Origin: Saprospiraceae bacterium
Lineage (GTDB): Bacteria > Bacteroidota > Bacteroidia > Chitinophagales > Saprospiraceae
Direction: 5' to 3'
DNA length: 64,000 nt
NCBI GenBank assembly: GCA_016715105.1
Contig: JADKBO010000023.1
Span: forward strand, 52,050 to 116,049
Program-made: the position numbers and the translations under genes
The notes under the pieces: model-generated
Databases searched by the model: none
What the model was told of the DNA's origin: nothing
What the model saw: the letters and a program-made list of their open reading frames with translations, nothing else
In this document: positions 29,812 to 39,951 of the stretch, one piece after another
Position numbering within the stretch: position 1 is the stretch's first letter
Layout: each line of letters begins with the position of its first letter

Positions 29812-30447
29812 TTATCCTTTGGTTGCTAAACCATGCAGGAAGAATTTTTTATAGAATAAAATGATGAGAAAAACGCCCACACTGATTGCACTATCAGCAA
29901 TATTAAACACAGGTCTAAAAAATTCAAATCTTCCTCCGCCGAAATATGGCACCCATTCTGGCCATCTGGAATCTACCAAAGGAAAGTACAACATGTCTAC
30001 GACCCTTCCTTGCAAAAAGGGTGCATAACCTTTACCAAAATCTGTCACATATGCCAATCCTCCGTGATAATACGACTCACTAAAAAATAAGCCATAAAAC
30101 ATACTATCTAAGATATTGCCAATGGCGCCAGCAACAATCATGGAAAAACAAACAATCAGACCCGTTGGCTCACCTGCTTTGATCATGGTTCTCAACAAAT
30201 AGATCAAAAAGCCTACCATCACAATTCTGAATATACTGAGGATGTACTTTCCTATGACCCCACCAAATGAAATCCCAAAGGCCATACCTTCATTTTCAAC
30301 GAAGTGGATTTTTGCCCATGTAAGGCCCATGATGTCAAAACCATGGCCATATTCAATGGAAGTTTTTATATAAATTTTGAGCAATTGATCGATCAGTAGT
30401 ACTCCAATAATGACCAAATAAGCTATATAAGATTTTGAAAAAAGCAT
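29812..30447 (-). CDS. lspA: Lipoprotein signal peptidase LspA
   Basis: About 211 residues with four transmembrane helices. The aspartyl protease motifs are there: FVENEGMAFGISF, VAGAIGNILDSMFYG (first catalytic Asp) and FRPVFNIADSAIS (second catalytic Asp). Between them is the longer loop (~40 extra residues with GRVVDMLYFPL) typical of Bacteroidota LspA. It cleaves prolipoprotein signal peptides in the inner membrane and serves the lipoproteins at 5353 and 9359 among others. The ATG at 30447 is preferred; the upstream TTG at 30471 lies within the -7 box. Confidence 0.93.
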   Translation of the reverse strand: MLFSKSYIAYLVIIGVLLIDQLLKIYIKTSIEYGHGFDIMGLTWAKIHFVENEGMAFGISFGGVIGKYILSIFRIVMVGFLIYLLRTMIKAGEPTGLIVCFSMIVAGAIGNILDSMFYGLFFSESYYHGGLAYVTDFGKGYAPFLQGRVVDMLYFPLVDSRWPEWVPYFGGGRFEFFRPVFNIADSAISVGVFLIILFYKKFFLHGLATKG

Positions 30448-30468
30448 GCCAAATCCATTGTTAAGGCG

Positions 30469-30476
30469 CAAATATA
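30469..30476 (-). promoter_or_regulatory. Candidate -7 box TATATTTG for lspA
   Basis: The complement of CAAATATA matches the consensus. A TTTG lies 24 bases upstream (complement of 30501-30504), a little far for -33. The predicted leader is about 17 bases. Confidence 0.4.
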
Positions 30477-30689
30477 CTTATTATGCTTAAACTTAAAATT
30501 CAAATTCATTTTCATTCTTAAAATATAGATTTTCAAACACTTTTACCAACCAAGCTGATCCAAAAAAAGTGACAAGGAGATCAATGAAGCTTTCTGCTTT
30601 TTTTCTGACAACTTGTTATTCAATTGTACTTTGAATGAAATGCTTATATTGGATCCGAAATTCAAATCAAACTTACATTACATACAGCC

Positions 30690-32021
30690 ATGAAACAAGC
30701 CAACAAACTAGCATTTTGCACGGCGACCGCTGCCCTATCCGGATTTTTATTTGGCTTTGATACAGTCGTAATATCTGGTGCCAACCAACCGATCAAAGAA
30801 ATCTGGGATACGAGCCCATTATTTCATGGCATATTTATCATGTCTATGGCACTTTGGGGAACTGTATTTGGTGCCATATTTGGAGGAATCCCAACTGATC
30901 GACTGGGACGAAAAAAGACTTTATTATGGATCGGTGTTTTGTATTTTATTTCTGCTGTTTGGAGTGGATTGGCCACTGATCCCTACATCTTTTCGATAGC
31001 ACGGTTTATAGGTGGCATTGGCGTAGGAGCTTCAAGTGTGACTGCTCCCGCATACTTATCAGAAATTTCTCCTGCTCATAAAAGAGGTAAAATGGTTGCC
31101 CTCTATCAGTTCATGATCGTTTTTGGGATTTTGATTGCATTCATCAGCAATTACTTACTCAAAGGTGTTGGTGGAGCCAATGATTGGAGGTGGATGTTGG
31201 GCGTAGAAGCAATTCCTGCATTGTTTTATACGATATCAGTCTTTTTCATTCCTGAAAGTCCTAGATGGCTATTATTTAAGAAAGGTGACACCAATGCAGC
31301 TCATCAAGTGATGTCTGACCTAGGTATTCAAAAGGAAGACATTGTGGTGAAGCAGGAAAATGGTCAAAAAGTTGAAGGATTTTGGTCTGGCAAATATTCA
31401 AAGCCCATCATGTTGGCTTTTTTGATCGCGTTTTTCAATCAATTATCAGGAATCAATTTCGTACTTTATTATGCCCCTGAAATTTTGGAAAGGGCTGGTT
31501 TAGGTGGTAGTGATTCATTATTTAGTTCCATTTCTCTTGGCATAGTAAACCTTATTTTCACCATGATTGGTATGGCATACATTGATAAATTTGGGAGAAG
31601 AACCCTTATTTTGATAGGATCTGTTGGGTATATCATCAGCCTTTCCATGGTTGGTTATGCATTTTATAGCGGTGCCGGGCCAAGTTTTTTACTATTCTTC
31701 ATTTGTATGTTTATTGCAGCACATGCGGTGGGACAAGGGGCAGTGATTTGGGTTTTTATTTCTGAAATATTCCCCAATAAAGTCAGGGCAGCAGGCCAAT
31801 CACTTGGTGTTGGGACCCATTGGGTATTTGCAGCCTTGATTACTTTGATTACTCCAGTATTTTTGGATAGTACGGACGGTATTTTCAAGGATAATCCCTG
31901 GCCTATTTTCATTTTCTTTGCAGCATTTATGGTTTTGCAATTATTGTTTGCTTTATTTGTGATGCCAGAAACAAAAGGAAAAAGTCTGGAGGAATTAGCA
32001 TTACAATTACAAAAAAAATAA
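30690..32021 (+). CDS. Sugar porter family MFS transporter
   Basis: A 443-residue, 12-helix transporter. Sugar porter signatures are clear: GFLFGFDTVVISGA in helix 1, the loop GGIPTDRLGRKKTL, PESPRWLLFKKGD before the central loop, the substrate region FFNQLSGINFVLYYAPEI, the second-half loop DKFGRRTL and the C-terminal PETKGKSLEEL. It is a proton symporter for a monosaccharide (xylose, arabinose or glucose-like), and the exact sugar cannot be read. The YfiT-like gene follows after nine bases and may be co-transcribed. Confidence 0.9.
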   Translation: MKQANKLAFCTATAALSGFLFGFDTVVISGANQPIKEIWDTSPLFHGIFIMSMALWGTVFGAIFGGIPTDRLGRKKTLLWIGVLYFISAVWSGLATDPYIFSIARFIGGIGVGASSVTAPAYLSEISPAHKRGKMVALYQFMIVFGILIAFISNYLLKGVGGANDWRWMLGVEAIPALFYTISVFFIPESPRWLLFKKGDTNAAHQVMSDLGIQKEDIVVKQENGQKVEGFWSGKYSKPIMLAFLIAFFNQLSGINFVLYYAPEILERAGLGGSDSLFSSISLGIVNLIFTMIGMAYIDKFGRRTLILIGSVGYIISLSMVGYAFYSGAGPSFLLFFICMFIAAHAVGQGAVIWVFISEIFPNKVRAAGQSLGVGTHWVFAALITLITPVFLDSTDGIFKDNPWPIFIFFAAFMVLQLLFALFVMPETKGKSLEELALQLQKK

Positions 32022-32030
32022 GATGAATTT

Positions 32031-32573
32031 ATGGAAGAAGCAATGATTTTTGCTTTAAGATACCCTATTGGAAAGTATCAAACTCATGAGGTTTGGAGCG
32101 AAAAACTCAAGGATCAATACATTGGCAATATAGCTGATCTACCCTATTTGATAGATCTAAACACCAAAGACATCACCAAAGAGCAACTAGCTTATTTGTA
32201 TCGACCAGAAGGTTGGAGTATCAACGAGGTGGTTCACCATTTAGTAGATAGTCATATGAATGCATTTATAAGATTTAAATTGGCTTTGACAGAAGATAAC
32301 CCGGTCATAAAACCATACGACGAGGCTGCTTTCGTAAAACTAGGCGATTGTCATCCAGACTCTTTTGAAGACGCCAAAACAATCCTCAATCATTTGCACA
32401 AAAAATGGGTAGCTCTGCTTGCTTCCATGACAATGGAGGATTTTCAAAGGACTTATTTCCACCCTGAAAGTGGTAAAAAATTCACTTTGGAATATGTGCT
32501 AGGTCTTTATAGCTGGCACTGTTTGCACCATTTGGCGCATATAAAACAAGCTTTGGATAAGAAGTACGCTTAA
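32031..32573 (+). CDS. DinB/YfiT family putative metal-dependent hydrolase
   Basis: A 180-residue four-helix-bundle protein of the DinB superfamily, YfiT/BstA branch. The three metal-binding His are visible as VVHHLVDSHMNAF (first) and YSWHCLHHLAHIKQAL (second and third). Bacillithiol or glutathione-like S-transferases belong to this superfamily, but the activity here is unknown. The last 57 bases, plus 13 bases after the stop, recur in degenerate form at 38982-39051, on the far side of the repeat gene. Confidence 0.82.
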   Translation: MEEAMIFALRYPIGKYQTHEVWSEKLKDQYIGNIADLPYLIDLNTKDITKEQLAYLYRPEGWSINEVVHHLVDSHMNAFIRFKLALTEDNPVIKPYDEAAFVKLGDCHPDSFEDAKTILNHLHKKWVALLASMTMEDFQRTYFHPESGKKFTLEYVLGLYSWHCLHHLAHIKQALDKKYA

Positions 32574-32582
32574 ATTTGGCAT

Positions 32583-32606
32583 GGAGCTTTTGGCTCCTTG
32601 GTTTTT
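32583..32606 (+). terminator. Probable terminator after the yfiT-like gene
   Basis: A ggagc/gctcc hairpin with a five-base loop (32583-32597) is followed by a T-rich run, ten bases after the stop codon. Confidence 0.4.
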
Positions 32607-32694
32607 ATCTAGAAAATTCAAAAAGTAATAGTGTTCCTTTTCTTGGATCAATGGCAATTCTATTATTCTAAAAAATTTTCAAGTACCATACTTT

Positions 32695-32738
32695 AGCCAA
32701 ACGAAGTTACAACCCTTAAAAAGGAACTTCGTTTGGCT
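32695..32738. repeat. Perfect 14-bp inverted repeat in a gene-free stretch
   Basis: Arms agccaaacgaagtt (32695-32708) and its complement (32725-32738) enclose a 16-base loop. The surrounding 32574-33358 stretch has no gene I can support; it also holds a bulged hairpin at 33094-33131 (ctttccggcaaaa with ttttgcctaacggaaag). Confidence 0.6.
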
Positions 32739-33358
32739 GTTTATTCGATCGATAATAAGGTTTTTCTTAAAGAAAGTCAATAATTCAGATTTTCATTTTG
32801 GTCTCGTGCATTTCATTCATCCATATGAAGAAATCTTATTTTACCCATTTCTTGTTTTAAAATTAATTTTATGATGGTATTCGCTAAATCATCATATCAA
32901 AAGGCATAATCAATTGACCTTTTCAAAATCAAAGTTATTTTAATAGGTAATTCTCTAGAAATCTGGAGGATATAATCACGAAAATACCTCAAATGAACTA
33001 TTGCACAAATTTTTGCAGGCCACTACCTTTATTATAACAAATAATTAGCTTTTATAATACAATAAACTCTCACAATTTAAATAGTTGAGGTATCTTTCCG
33101 GCAAAACCACGAAATTTTGCCTAACGGAAAGCTATTGTATAAATCCTATCTATTTGGACAAATATACTAATCGGAAAATGGAATGACCATTTAGATTGTG
33201 ATGATAAAAGTTCAAAAGTCGAGGCAGAAAATACAGGCGGAGTGGGCGCTCCGGCGAAATTTTCTAACGAAGAATTTTGAAGTTTTAGCAGCAAGATTGT
33301 GGTCAATTCTATTTCCGATTAGTATGAATCATTTAAATATTAAAAAATATAGCTTAAA

Positions 33359-36300
33359 ATGAATTATTTATCCAAAGAATCCATCTGTAAAATATCAACG
33401 ATCTTGATTTTTCTTCTATTTTCTAAAATTTGCGAAGGTCAGATAACTGCGGCTAGTTCAGGGAATTGGTCTTCGCCCTCAACATGGGTTGGAGGAATCG
33501 TTCCGGGAGATGGTGATGTAGTCATAATAAATACACCAAATAATGTAACAATTTCGGTCGCGGAAACACACAATGCCAATATAACTGGAAGCGGTATATT
33601 AACAGTACAAAATGTCCTAAGCATTAATTCAAACATCACCATTAGCGTATCCACCCTCAACAACATTATCGAAATTACTGGTACTGGCACGAAAACATAT
33701 AATAGTGGAGTTACCATCAACAATACAAACGGTACTTTTGGTGGTGGGGAACATATTTTATCCAATGGTGCTATTTTAAACTCAATTACTTCTACCATAA
33801 TAAGCAGTACGACACTGACAAATCATGGAGTTTTTAATTTGCAATCTGGAAATGTTTCTGGTACAAGCAACAATACTTTTTTTGTCAATGAAAGCGATGG
33901 CATTGTAAATGTGAATGCACCAGGTACCAATCTTTGGACAAATTTGAATTTTACAAATAAAGGATCATTCAATAAAGTGAGCAACACCATTACTCGTTTC
34001 AATAATAATTTTGGCACCGGCACTTTCATCAATGATGTGGGTGTTACCCTGTCGATTGCTGCCGGACAAGAAATTCAATTTTTAAATACTGCAACTCTAA
34101 ATGGCACCATCAGCAATAGTGGTATTCTTTCATTTAATGCGCTTTGTACTTTGAATGGTTCATTGGTTAATAATGGCACTTGGAATATTACCTCAGCTCC
34201 TACCATCAATTTAGGATCTGCTATTTCTGGAACTGGAATACTCAATGTAAACAATTCATTTGCGATACCTTACGACATCACATTTAATTTTAATACCATC
34301 AATAACCTCAGCGAAATCATAGGCACTGGAAAGAAAACATATTCTAGTGGAGTAACCATCAACAATACTAACGGTACTCTTGGTGGCGGGGGAACATATT
34401 TTATCCAATGGCGCTATTTTAAACTCAATTACTTTACCATAATAAGTAGTACGACGCTGACAAATCATGGAGTTTTTTAATTTACAATCTGGAAATATTT
34501 CTGCAATCAACAATACTTTTTTTGTCAATGAAAGCGATGGTATTGTAAATGTGAATGCACCAGCTACCAATCAATGGTCGAATTTGAATTTTACAAATAA
34601 AGGATCATTCAATAAAGTGAGCAACACCATTACTCGTTTCAATAATAATTTTGGTACCGGCACTTTCATCAATGATGTGGGCGTAACATTGTCCATTGCC
34701 GCCGGGCAAGAAATTCAATTTTTAAATACTGCTACTCTAAATGGCACCATTAGCAATAGTGGTATTCTTTCATTTAATGCCCTTTGTACTTTGAATGGGT
34801 CATTGATTAATAATGGCACTTGGAATATCACCTCAGCTCCTACCATCAATTTAGGATCTTCTATTTCTGGAACTGGAATACTCAATGTAAACAATTCATT
34901 TTCAATCCTTACGACATCACATTTACTTTTATTACCATCAACAATAATAGCGAAATCATAGGCACTGGAAAGAAAACTTATGCTAGTGGAGTAACCATTA
35001 ACAATAATAATGGTACTCTTGGTGGTGGGGAACATATTTTATCCAATGGAGCTATTTTAAACTCAATTACTTCTACCATAATAAGTAGTACGACCCTGAC
35101 AAATCATGGAGTTTTCAATTTACAATCTGGAAATATTTCAGGTGTAAGCAACAATACCTTTTTTGTCAATGAAAGCGATGGAATTGTAAATGTGAATGCA
35201 CCAGCTACCAATCAATGGTCGAATTTGAATTTTACAAATAAAGGATCATTCAATAAAGTGAGCAACACCATTACTCGTTTCAATAATAATTTTGGTACCG
35301 GCACTTTCATCAATGATGTGGGTGTGACCTTGTCCATTGCTGCAGGACAAGAAATTCAATTTTTAAATACTGCCACTCTAAATGGCACCATTAGCAATAG
35401 TGGTATTCTTTCATTTAATGCACTTTGTACTTTAAATGGGTCTTTGATTAATAATGGCACTTGGAATATTACTTCACCTCCTACTATCAATTTAGGGTCT
35501 TCTATTTCTGGGACTGGAATATTAAATGTAAACAATTCATTTGCGATACCTTACGACATCACATTTACTTTTATTACCATCAATAACCTCAGCGAAATCA
35601 TAGGCACTGGAAAGAAAACATATTCTAATGGAGTAACCATCAACAATACAAACGGTACTCTTGGTGGCGGGGAACATATTTTATCCAATGGTGCTATTCT
35701 AAATTCAATTACTTCTACCATAATAAGCAGTACGACGCTGACAAATCATGGAGTTTTTAATTTGCAATCTGGTAATGTTTCAGGTGTAAGCAACAATACT
35801 TTTTTTGTAACTGAAAACGATGGTATTGTAAATGTCAATGCACCTGGCACAAATCAATGGTCGAATTTGAATTTTACAAACAAAGGATTATTCAATAAAG
35901 TGAGCAACACCATTACTCGTTTCAATAATAATTTTGGTACCGGCAATTTCATTAACGATGTGGGCGTAACATTGTCCATTGCTGCAGGACAAGAAATTCA
36001 ATTTTTAAATACTGCAACTCTAAATGGCACTATTAGCAATAGTGGTATTCTTTCATTTAATGCGCTTTGTACTTTGAATGGTTCATTGGTTAATAATGGC
36101 ACTTGGAATATTACCTCAGCTCCTACCATCAATTTAGGATCTGCTATTTCTGGAACAGGAATATTAAATGTAAACAATTCATTTTCAATTCCTTACGACA
36201 TCACATTTAATTTTAATACCATCAATAACATCAGCGAAATCATAGGCACTGGAAAGAAAACATATGCTAGTGGAGTAACCATCAACAATAATAACGGTAC

Positions 36301-38952
36301 TCTTGGTGGCGGGGAACATATTTTATCCAATGGCGCTATTTTAAACTCAATTACTTTTACCATAATAAGTAGTACGACGCTGACAAATCATGGAGTTTTT
36401 AATTTACAATCTGGAAATATTTCTGGTGTAAGCAACAATACCTTTTTTGTCAATGAAAGCGATGGTATTGTAAATGTGAATGCACCAGCTACCAATCAAT
36501 GGTCGAATTTGAATTTTACAAATAAAGGATTATTCAATAAAGTGAGCAACACCATTACTCGTTTCAAATAATTTTGGTACCGGCACTTTCATCAATGATG
36601 TGGGTGTGACCTTGTCCATGCCGCGGACAAGAAATTCAATTTTTAATACTGCAACTCTAAATGGTACTATTAGCAATAGCGGTGTTCTTTCCTTAATGCA
36701 CTTTGTACTTTAAATGGGTCTTTGGTTAATAATGGCACTTGGAATATTACCTCAGCTCCTACCATCAATTTAGGATCTGCTATTTCTGGAACTGGAATAT
36801 TAAATGTAAACAATTCATTTGCGATACCTTACGACCTCACATTTAATTTTAATACCATCAATAACATCAGCGAAATCATAGGCCCTGGCAAAAAAACATA
36901 TGCTAATGGAGTAACCATCAACAATACTAACGGTACTCTTGGTGGGGGGAACATATTTTATCCAATGGCGCTATTTTAAACTAATTACTTTTACCATAAT
37001 AAGTAGTACAACCGACAAATCATGGAGTTTTCAATTTACAATCTGAAATATTTTGGTGTCAGCAACAATACTTTTTTTGTAAATGAAAACGATGGTATTG
37101 TAAATGCGAATGCACTTGGCACAAATCAATGGTCGAATTTAAACTTTACAAATAAAGGATTATTCAATAAAGTGAGCAACACTATTACTCGTTTCAATAA
37201 TAATTTTGGTACCGGCACTTTCATCAATGATGTGGGCGTAACATTGTCCATTGCTGCAGGACAAGAAATTCAATTTTTAAATACTGCAACTCTAAATGGC
37301 ACCATTAGCAATAGTGGTATTCTTTCATTTAATGCCCTTTGTACTTTGAATGGGTCATTGATTAATAAGGCCGGAATATTACCTCAGCTCCTCTATCAAT
37401 TTAGGGTCTTCTATTTCTGGGAATGGAATATTAAATGTAAACAATTCATTGCGATACCTTACGACCTCCATTTACTTTTCTTACCATAAATAACATCAGC
37501 GAAATCATAGGCACCGGCAAGAAAACATGCCAATGGAGTACAACAATACTTTTTTTGTCAATGAAAGCGATGGAACTGTAAATGTAAATGCGCCTACTAC
37601 CAATCAATGGACAAATTTGAATTTTACAAACAAAGGATTATTCAAGAAAGTTAGTAACACTATAACTCAATTCAATAATAATTTTGGTACCGGCAACTTT
37701 AAAAATGATATAGGTGGAAATATTAAAGGCATTGGCACTGTAAGCCACATGAATACATATGCCTATCTAAGTGGAAGCGCTATAAGTCCAGGAGCAAGTC
37801 CTGGTTTACTTTCAGTCATCAGTAGTACCAGCCCCTTAAATTACGGTCTGTCAACTTACAACTGTGAAATCAACGGAACAACGGCTGTAACACAACATGA
37901 TCAACTTTCTTCAAGCGGTCAAGTCAATTTATCACAAATGTCTTTAAATGTTATCTGGGGATTCACACCTACTGTAGGTCAATCTTTTACCATTATGAAT
38001 CATTCAAGTATTATTGGCGAATTTGCAAATGTCACCATCCCTAATATCGCTAATTATGTTTACAAAATCGATTACAATCCAACAAATGTTATACTACACG
38101 TGTATTTAAGATTTTATGAAGATTTTGATCAGGATACTTATGGTAATGCTAATATTTTTCAAGATGGACCAACAGCACCAGTAAACTTTGTTTTAGACAA
38201 TTCAGATTGCGACGACACAAACAGTGCTATCAATCAGCAGCAACGGAGGTTTGCGATTTAATTGACAATGACTGTGACGGAGATGTCGATGAAGGCGTTT
38301 TAATAACCTATTACGCAGACGCTGATATGGATACTTATGGAGACCCAGCCGTCACAACGATGGCATGTTCTGCCCCATTGGGATATGTAGCCAACAATAA
38401 TGACTGCAACGATAATGATGCCAATGAAAAGCCTAATCAAATTTGGTACATAGATGCCGACAATGATACTTATGGCAATAGTTCGTTGTTCAGTGCTTAA
38501 GACCTCTAAATGGCTTTCTCCTTACAGAACTTGCGATCGGAAGTTCTGGTTTAGACGATTGTGACGATATGGACATGTCATTGTATCCAAATTCACCTTC
38601 AAATATTGTGACCTCGGTAGCACCCGGTAATTGGACCAACAACACAACATGGCAATGCGGTATTCCTTTAACCCAGGCAGATAGTGTTTTCATTTATAAT
38701 CCTGTTTATTTAGATGATACCATTTCAATTATTGCTGATATTGTAATAGAAGGCTTTATCAATTCAGGAAAATTAACAATTGGAGCAAATCAAATATTGA
38801 CTATTGGTAGTCCAAGTCAGCTAAAGGAATTGACACTTAAACCAAATGCAATGCTTATTGTGGATCCACTTGGGAAATTGATCATTTATGGTAAACTATT
38901 TGCACATCCAAATGCATTAGTAGACAATAATGGCATCATAGAAATTAAATAA
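33359..38952 (+). CDS. Giant tandem-repeat surface protein with G8-like and MopE-like modules, many frameshifts
   Basis: It begins at ATG 33359 with a signal peptide (ISTILIFLLFSKICEGQ) and a G8-like opening (SSGNWSSPSTWVGGIVPGDGDVV). About six and a half copies of a 642-base, 214-residue repeat follow, rich in Asn, Thr and Gly (GILSFNALCTLNGSLVNNGTWNI), probably a beta-helix. The tail (38100-38500) has the calcium-like motif CDLIDNDCDGDVDEG and DADxDTYGD repeats of MopE type, then a second G8-like segment (VAPGNWTNNTTWQCG). I see no type IX sorting domain at the end. The frame is cut into at least eight pieces by small indels, worst in copies 2 and 5-7; copies 3-5 are open over 34820-36571. 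Whether it is a true pseudogene or a badly resolved repeat cannot be told. Confidence 0.75.
33590..37720 (+). repeat. Tandem array of 642-bp repeats
   Basis: The anchor ggtactct/ggtacttt occurs at 33731, 34373, 35012, 35654, 36296 and 36932, i.e. spacings of 642, 639, 642, 642 and 636. A second anchor (ctatttctgg) gives 640, 641, 642, 636 and 631. The copies are very similar to each other, and the seventh is internally deleted near 37530. The fundamental unit is 642 bases (214 codons). Confidence 0.9.
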
Positions 38953-38981
38953 TCGCTTTGCAAAATATAAGCATACGCCCT

Positions 38982-39051
38982 CACTGCTTGCACCATTTGG
39001 CGCATATAAAACAAGCGTTAGATAAAAAGTACGCTTAATTTTGGAATGGAG
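38982..39051 (+). pseudogene. Degenerate 70-bp copy of the yfiT-like gene 3' end
   Basis: Aligned without gaps to 32517-32586, with six mismatches in 70 bases. It includes the codons for CLHHLAHIKQALDKKYA, the stop codon and 13 bases beyond. No further part of the gene is found upstream, where the repeat protein gene ends. The remaining 38953-39250 stretch holds nothing else I can support except a possible weak hairpin with a T run near 39142-39192. Confidence 0.8.
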
Positions 39052-39250
39052 TTATGCTATAAAAAGTATGTTAAACTTCATTTTGAACCTTAATTCCTTT
39101 GAAAACACATAAGATCTAATAAATAATTTTTATTAAATTCGAAGCAATCGACGCTACTTGGCAAAAAAGTGAGTGACGGTTGCTTTTTTTTATTTGAAAA
39201 AAATTTGTTATTTTGGTGTACCTATTTAGGTTTCATTCAAGCAAATACAT

Positions 39251-39778
39251 ATGAAAGTTATTGCATTCGGTGCCTCATCAAGCATACATTCTATCAATAA
39301 AAAACTGGCGACATTCACGGCAAATTTGTTTACAAGCTCAGAGGTAGAAGTTTTAGACTTAAATCATTATGAAATGCCTTTGTTTTCTGTGGATCGCGAG
39401 CAAGAATTTGTCCATTCTGAAATCATCAGCACCTTTATCAGCAAGCTAGAAAAAGTGGACCTGTTGGTTATTTCTATGGCAGAGCACAATGGGAATTTCA
39501 CAGCTGCATTTAAGAATTTATTGGATTGGACAACCAGAGTCAAGCTCAAACTTTTTGAAAATAAAAAAATGCTTTTACTTTCTACTTCACCAGGTTCCAG
39601 AGGTGCTCTGAGTTCTCTAAACTTGGCTTTAGAAAGGTTTCCTCGTCATGGTGCTATTATTTTAGACCATTTTTCTCTTCCCTTTTTTGATGAAAATTTT
39701 GATGAAAATTTGGGAATCACCCATCCAGAATTAAAAAAAACTTGGTTGAAAAAGTTGAGGAAATTGAGCGATCTATAG
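39251..39778 (+). CDS. NADPH-dependent FMN reductase family protein
   Basis: A 175-residue flavodoxin-like protein. The phosphate-binding loop is FGASSSIHSINKKLA, followed by EVLDLNHYEMPLFSVD and the conserved VISMAEHNGNFTAAFKNLLDW (family: PEYNGSxxxxLKNxxDW) and STSPGSRGALSSL. Such enzymes reduce FMN, quinones or azo dyes with NAD(P)H. The length is normal and the gene is intact. Confidence 0.88.
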   Translation: MKVIAFGASSSIHSINKKLATFTANLFTSSEVEVLDLNHYEMPLFSVDREQEFVHSEIISTFISKLEKVDLLVISMAEHNGNFTAAFKNLLDWTTRVKLKLFENKKMLLLSTSPGSRGALSSLNLALERFPRHGAIILDHFSLPFFDENFDENLGITHPELKKTWLKKLRKLSDL

Positions 39779-39827
39779 CCTGAAATTTTCTTGACCATAA
39801 TCATGTTTAGTAATTGTTATAAAAATA

Positions 39828-39835
39828 TATCTTTG
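39828..39835 (+). promoter_or_regulatory. Candidate -7 box TATCTTTG for the M3 peptidase gene
   Basis: It matches TAnnTTTG. A GTTTAG lies about 19 bases upstream as a weak -33. The leader would be about 110 bases. Confidence 0.35.
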
Positions 39836-39951
39836 TGGCATTAAATGTACTTTTGACTAAAATGACCCCATGCACACATCTAGTTTAATTTCCTCCGCAA
39901 TAGGAGTTGGTTTTTTATCATGATAAAACTTGGGATGTAATCAAAAACAAT

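Noticed and set aside
33121..33306. A 61-codon minus-strand frame upstream of the repeat gene.
   Set aside because: No start context or family resemblance; the stretch contains hairpins instead.
33590..37720. Repeat array considered as CRISPR.
   Set aside because: Units are 642 bases of coding sequence without short spacers.
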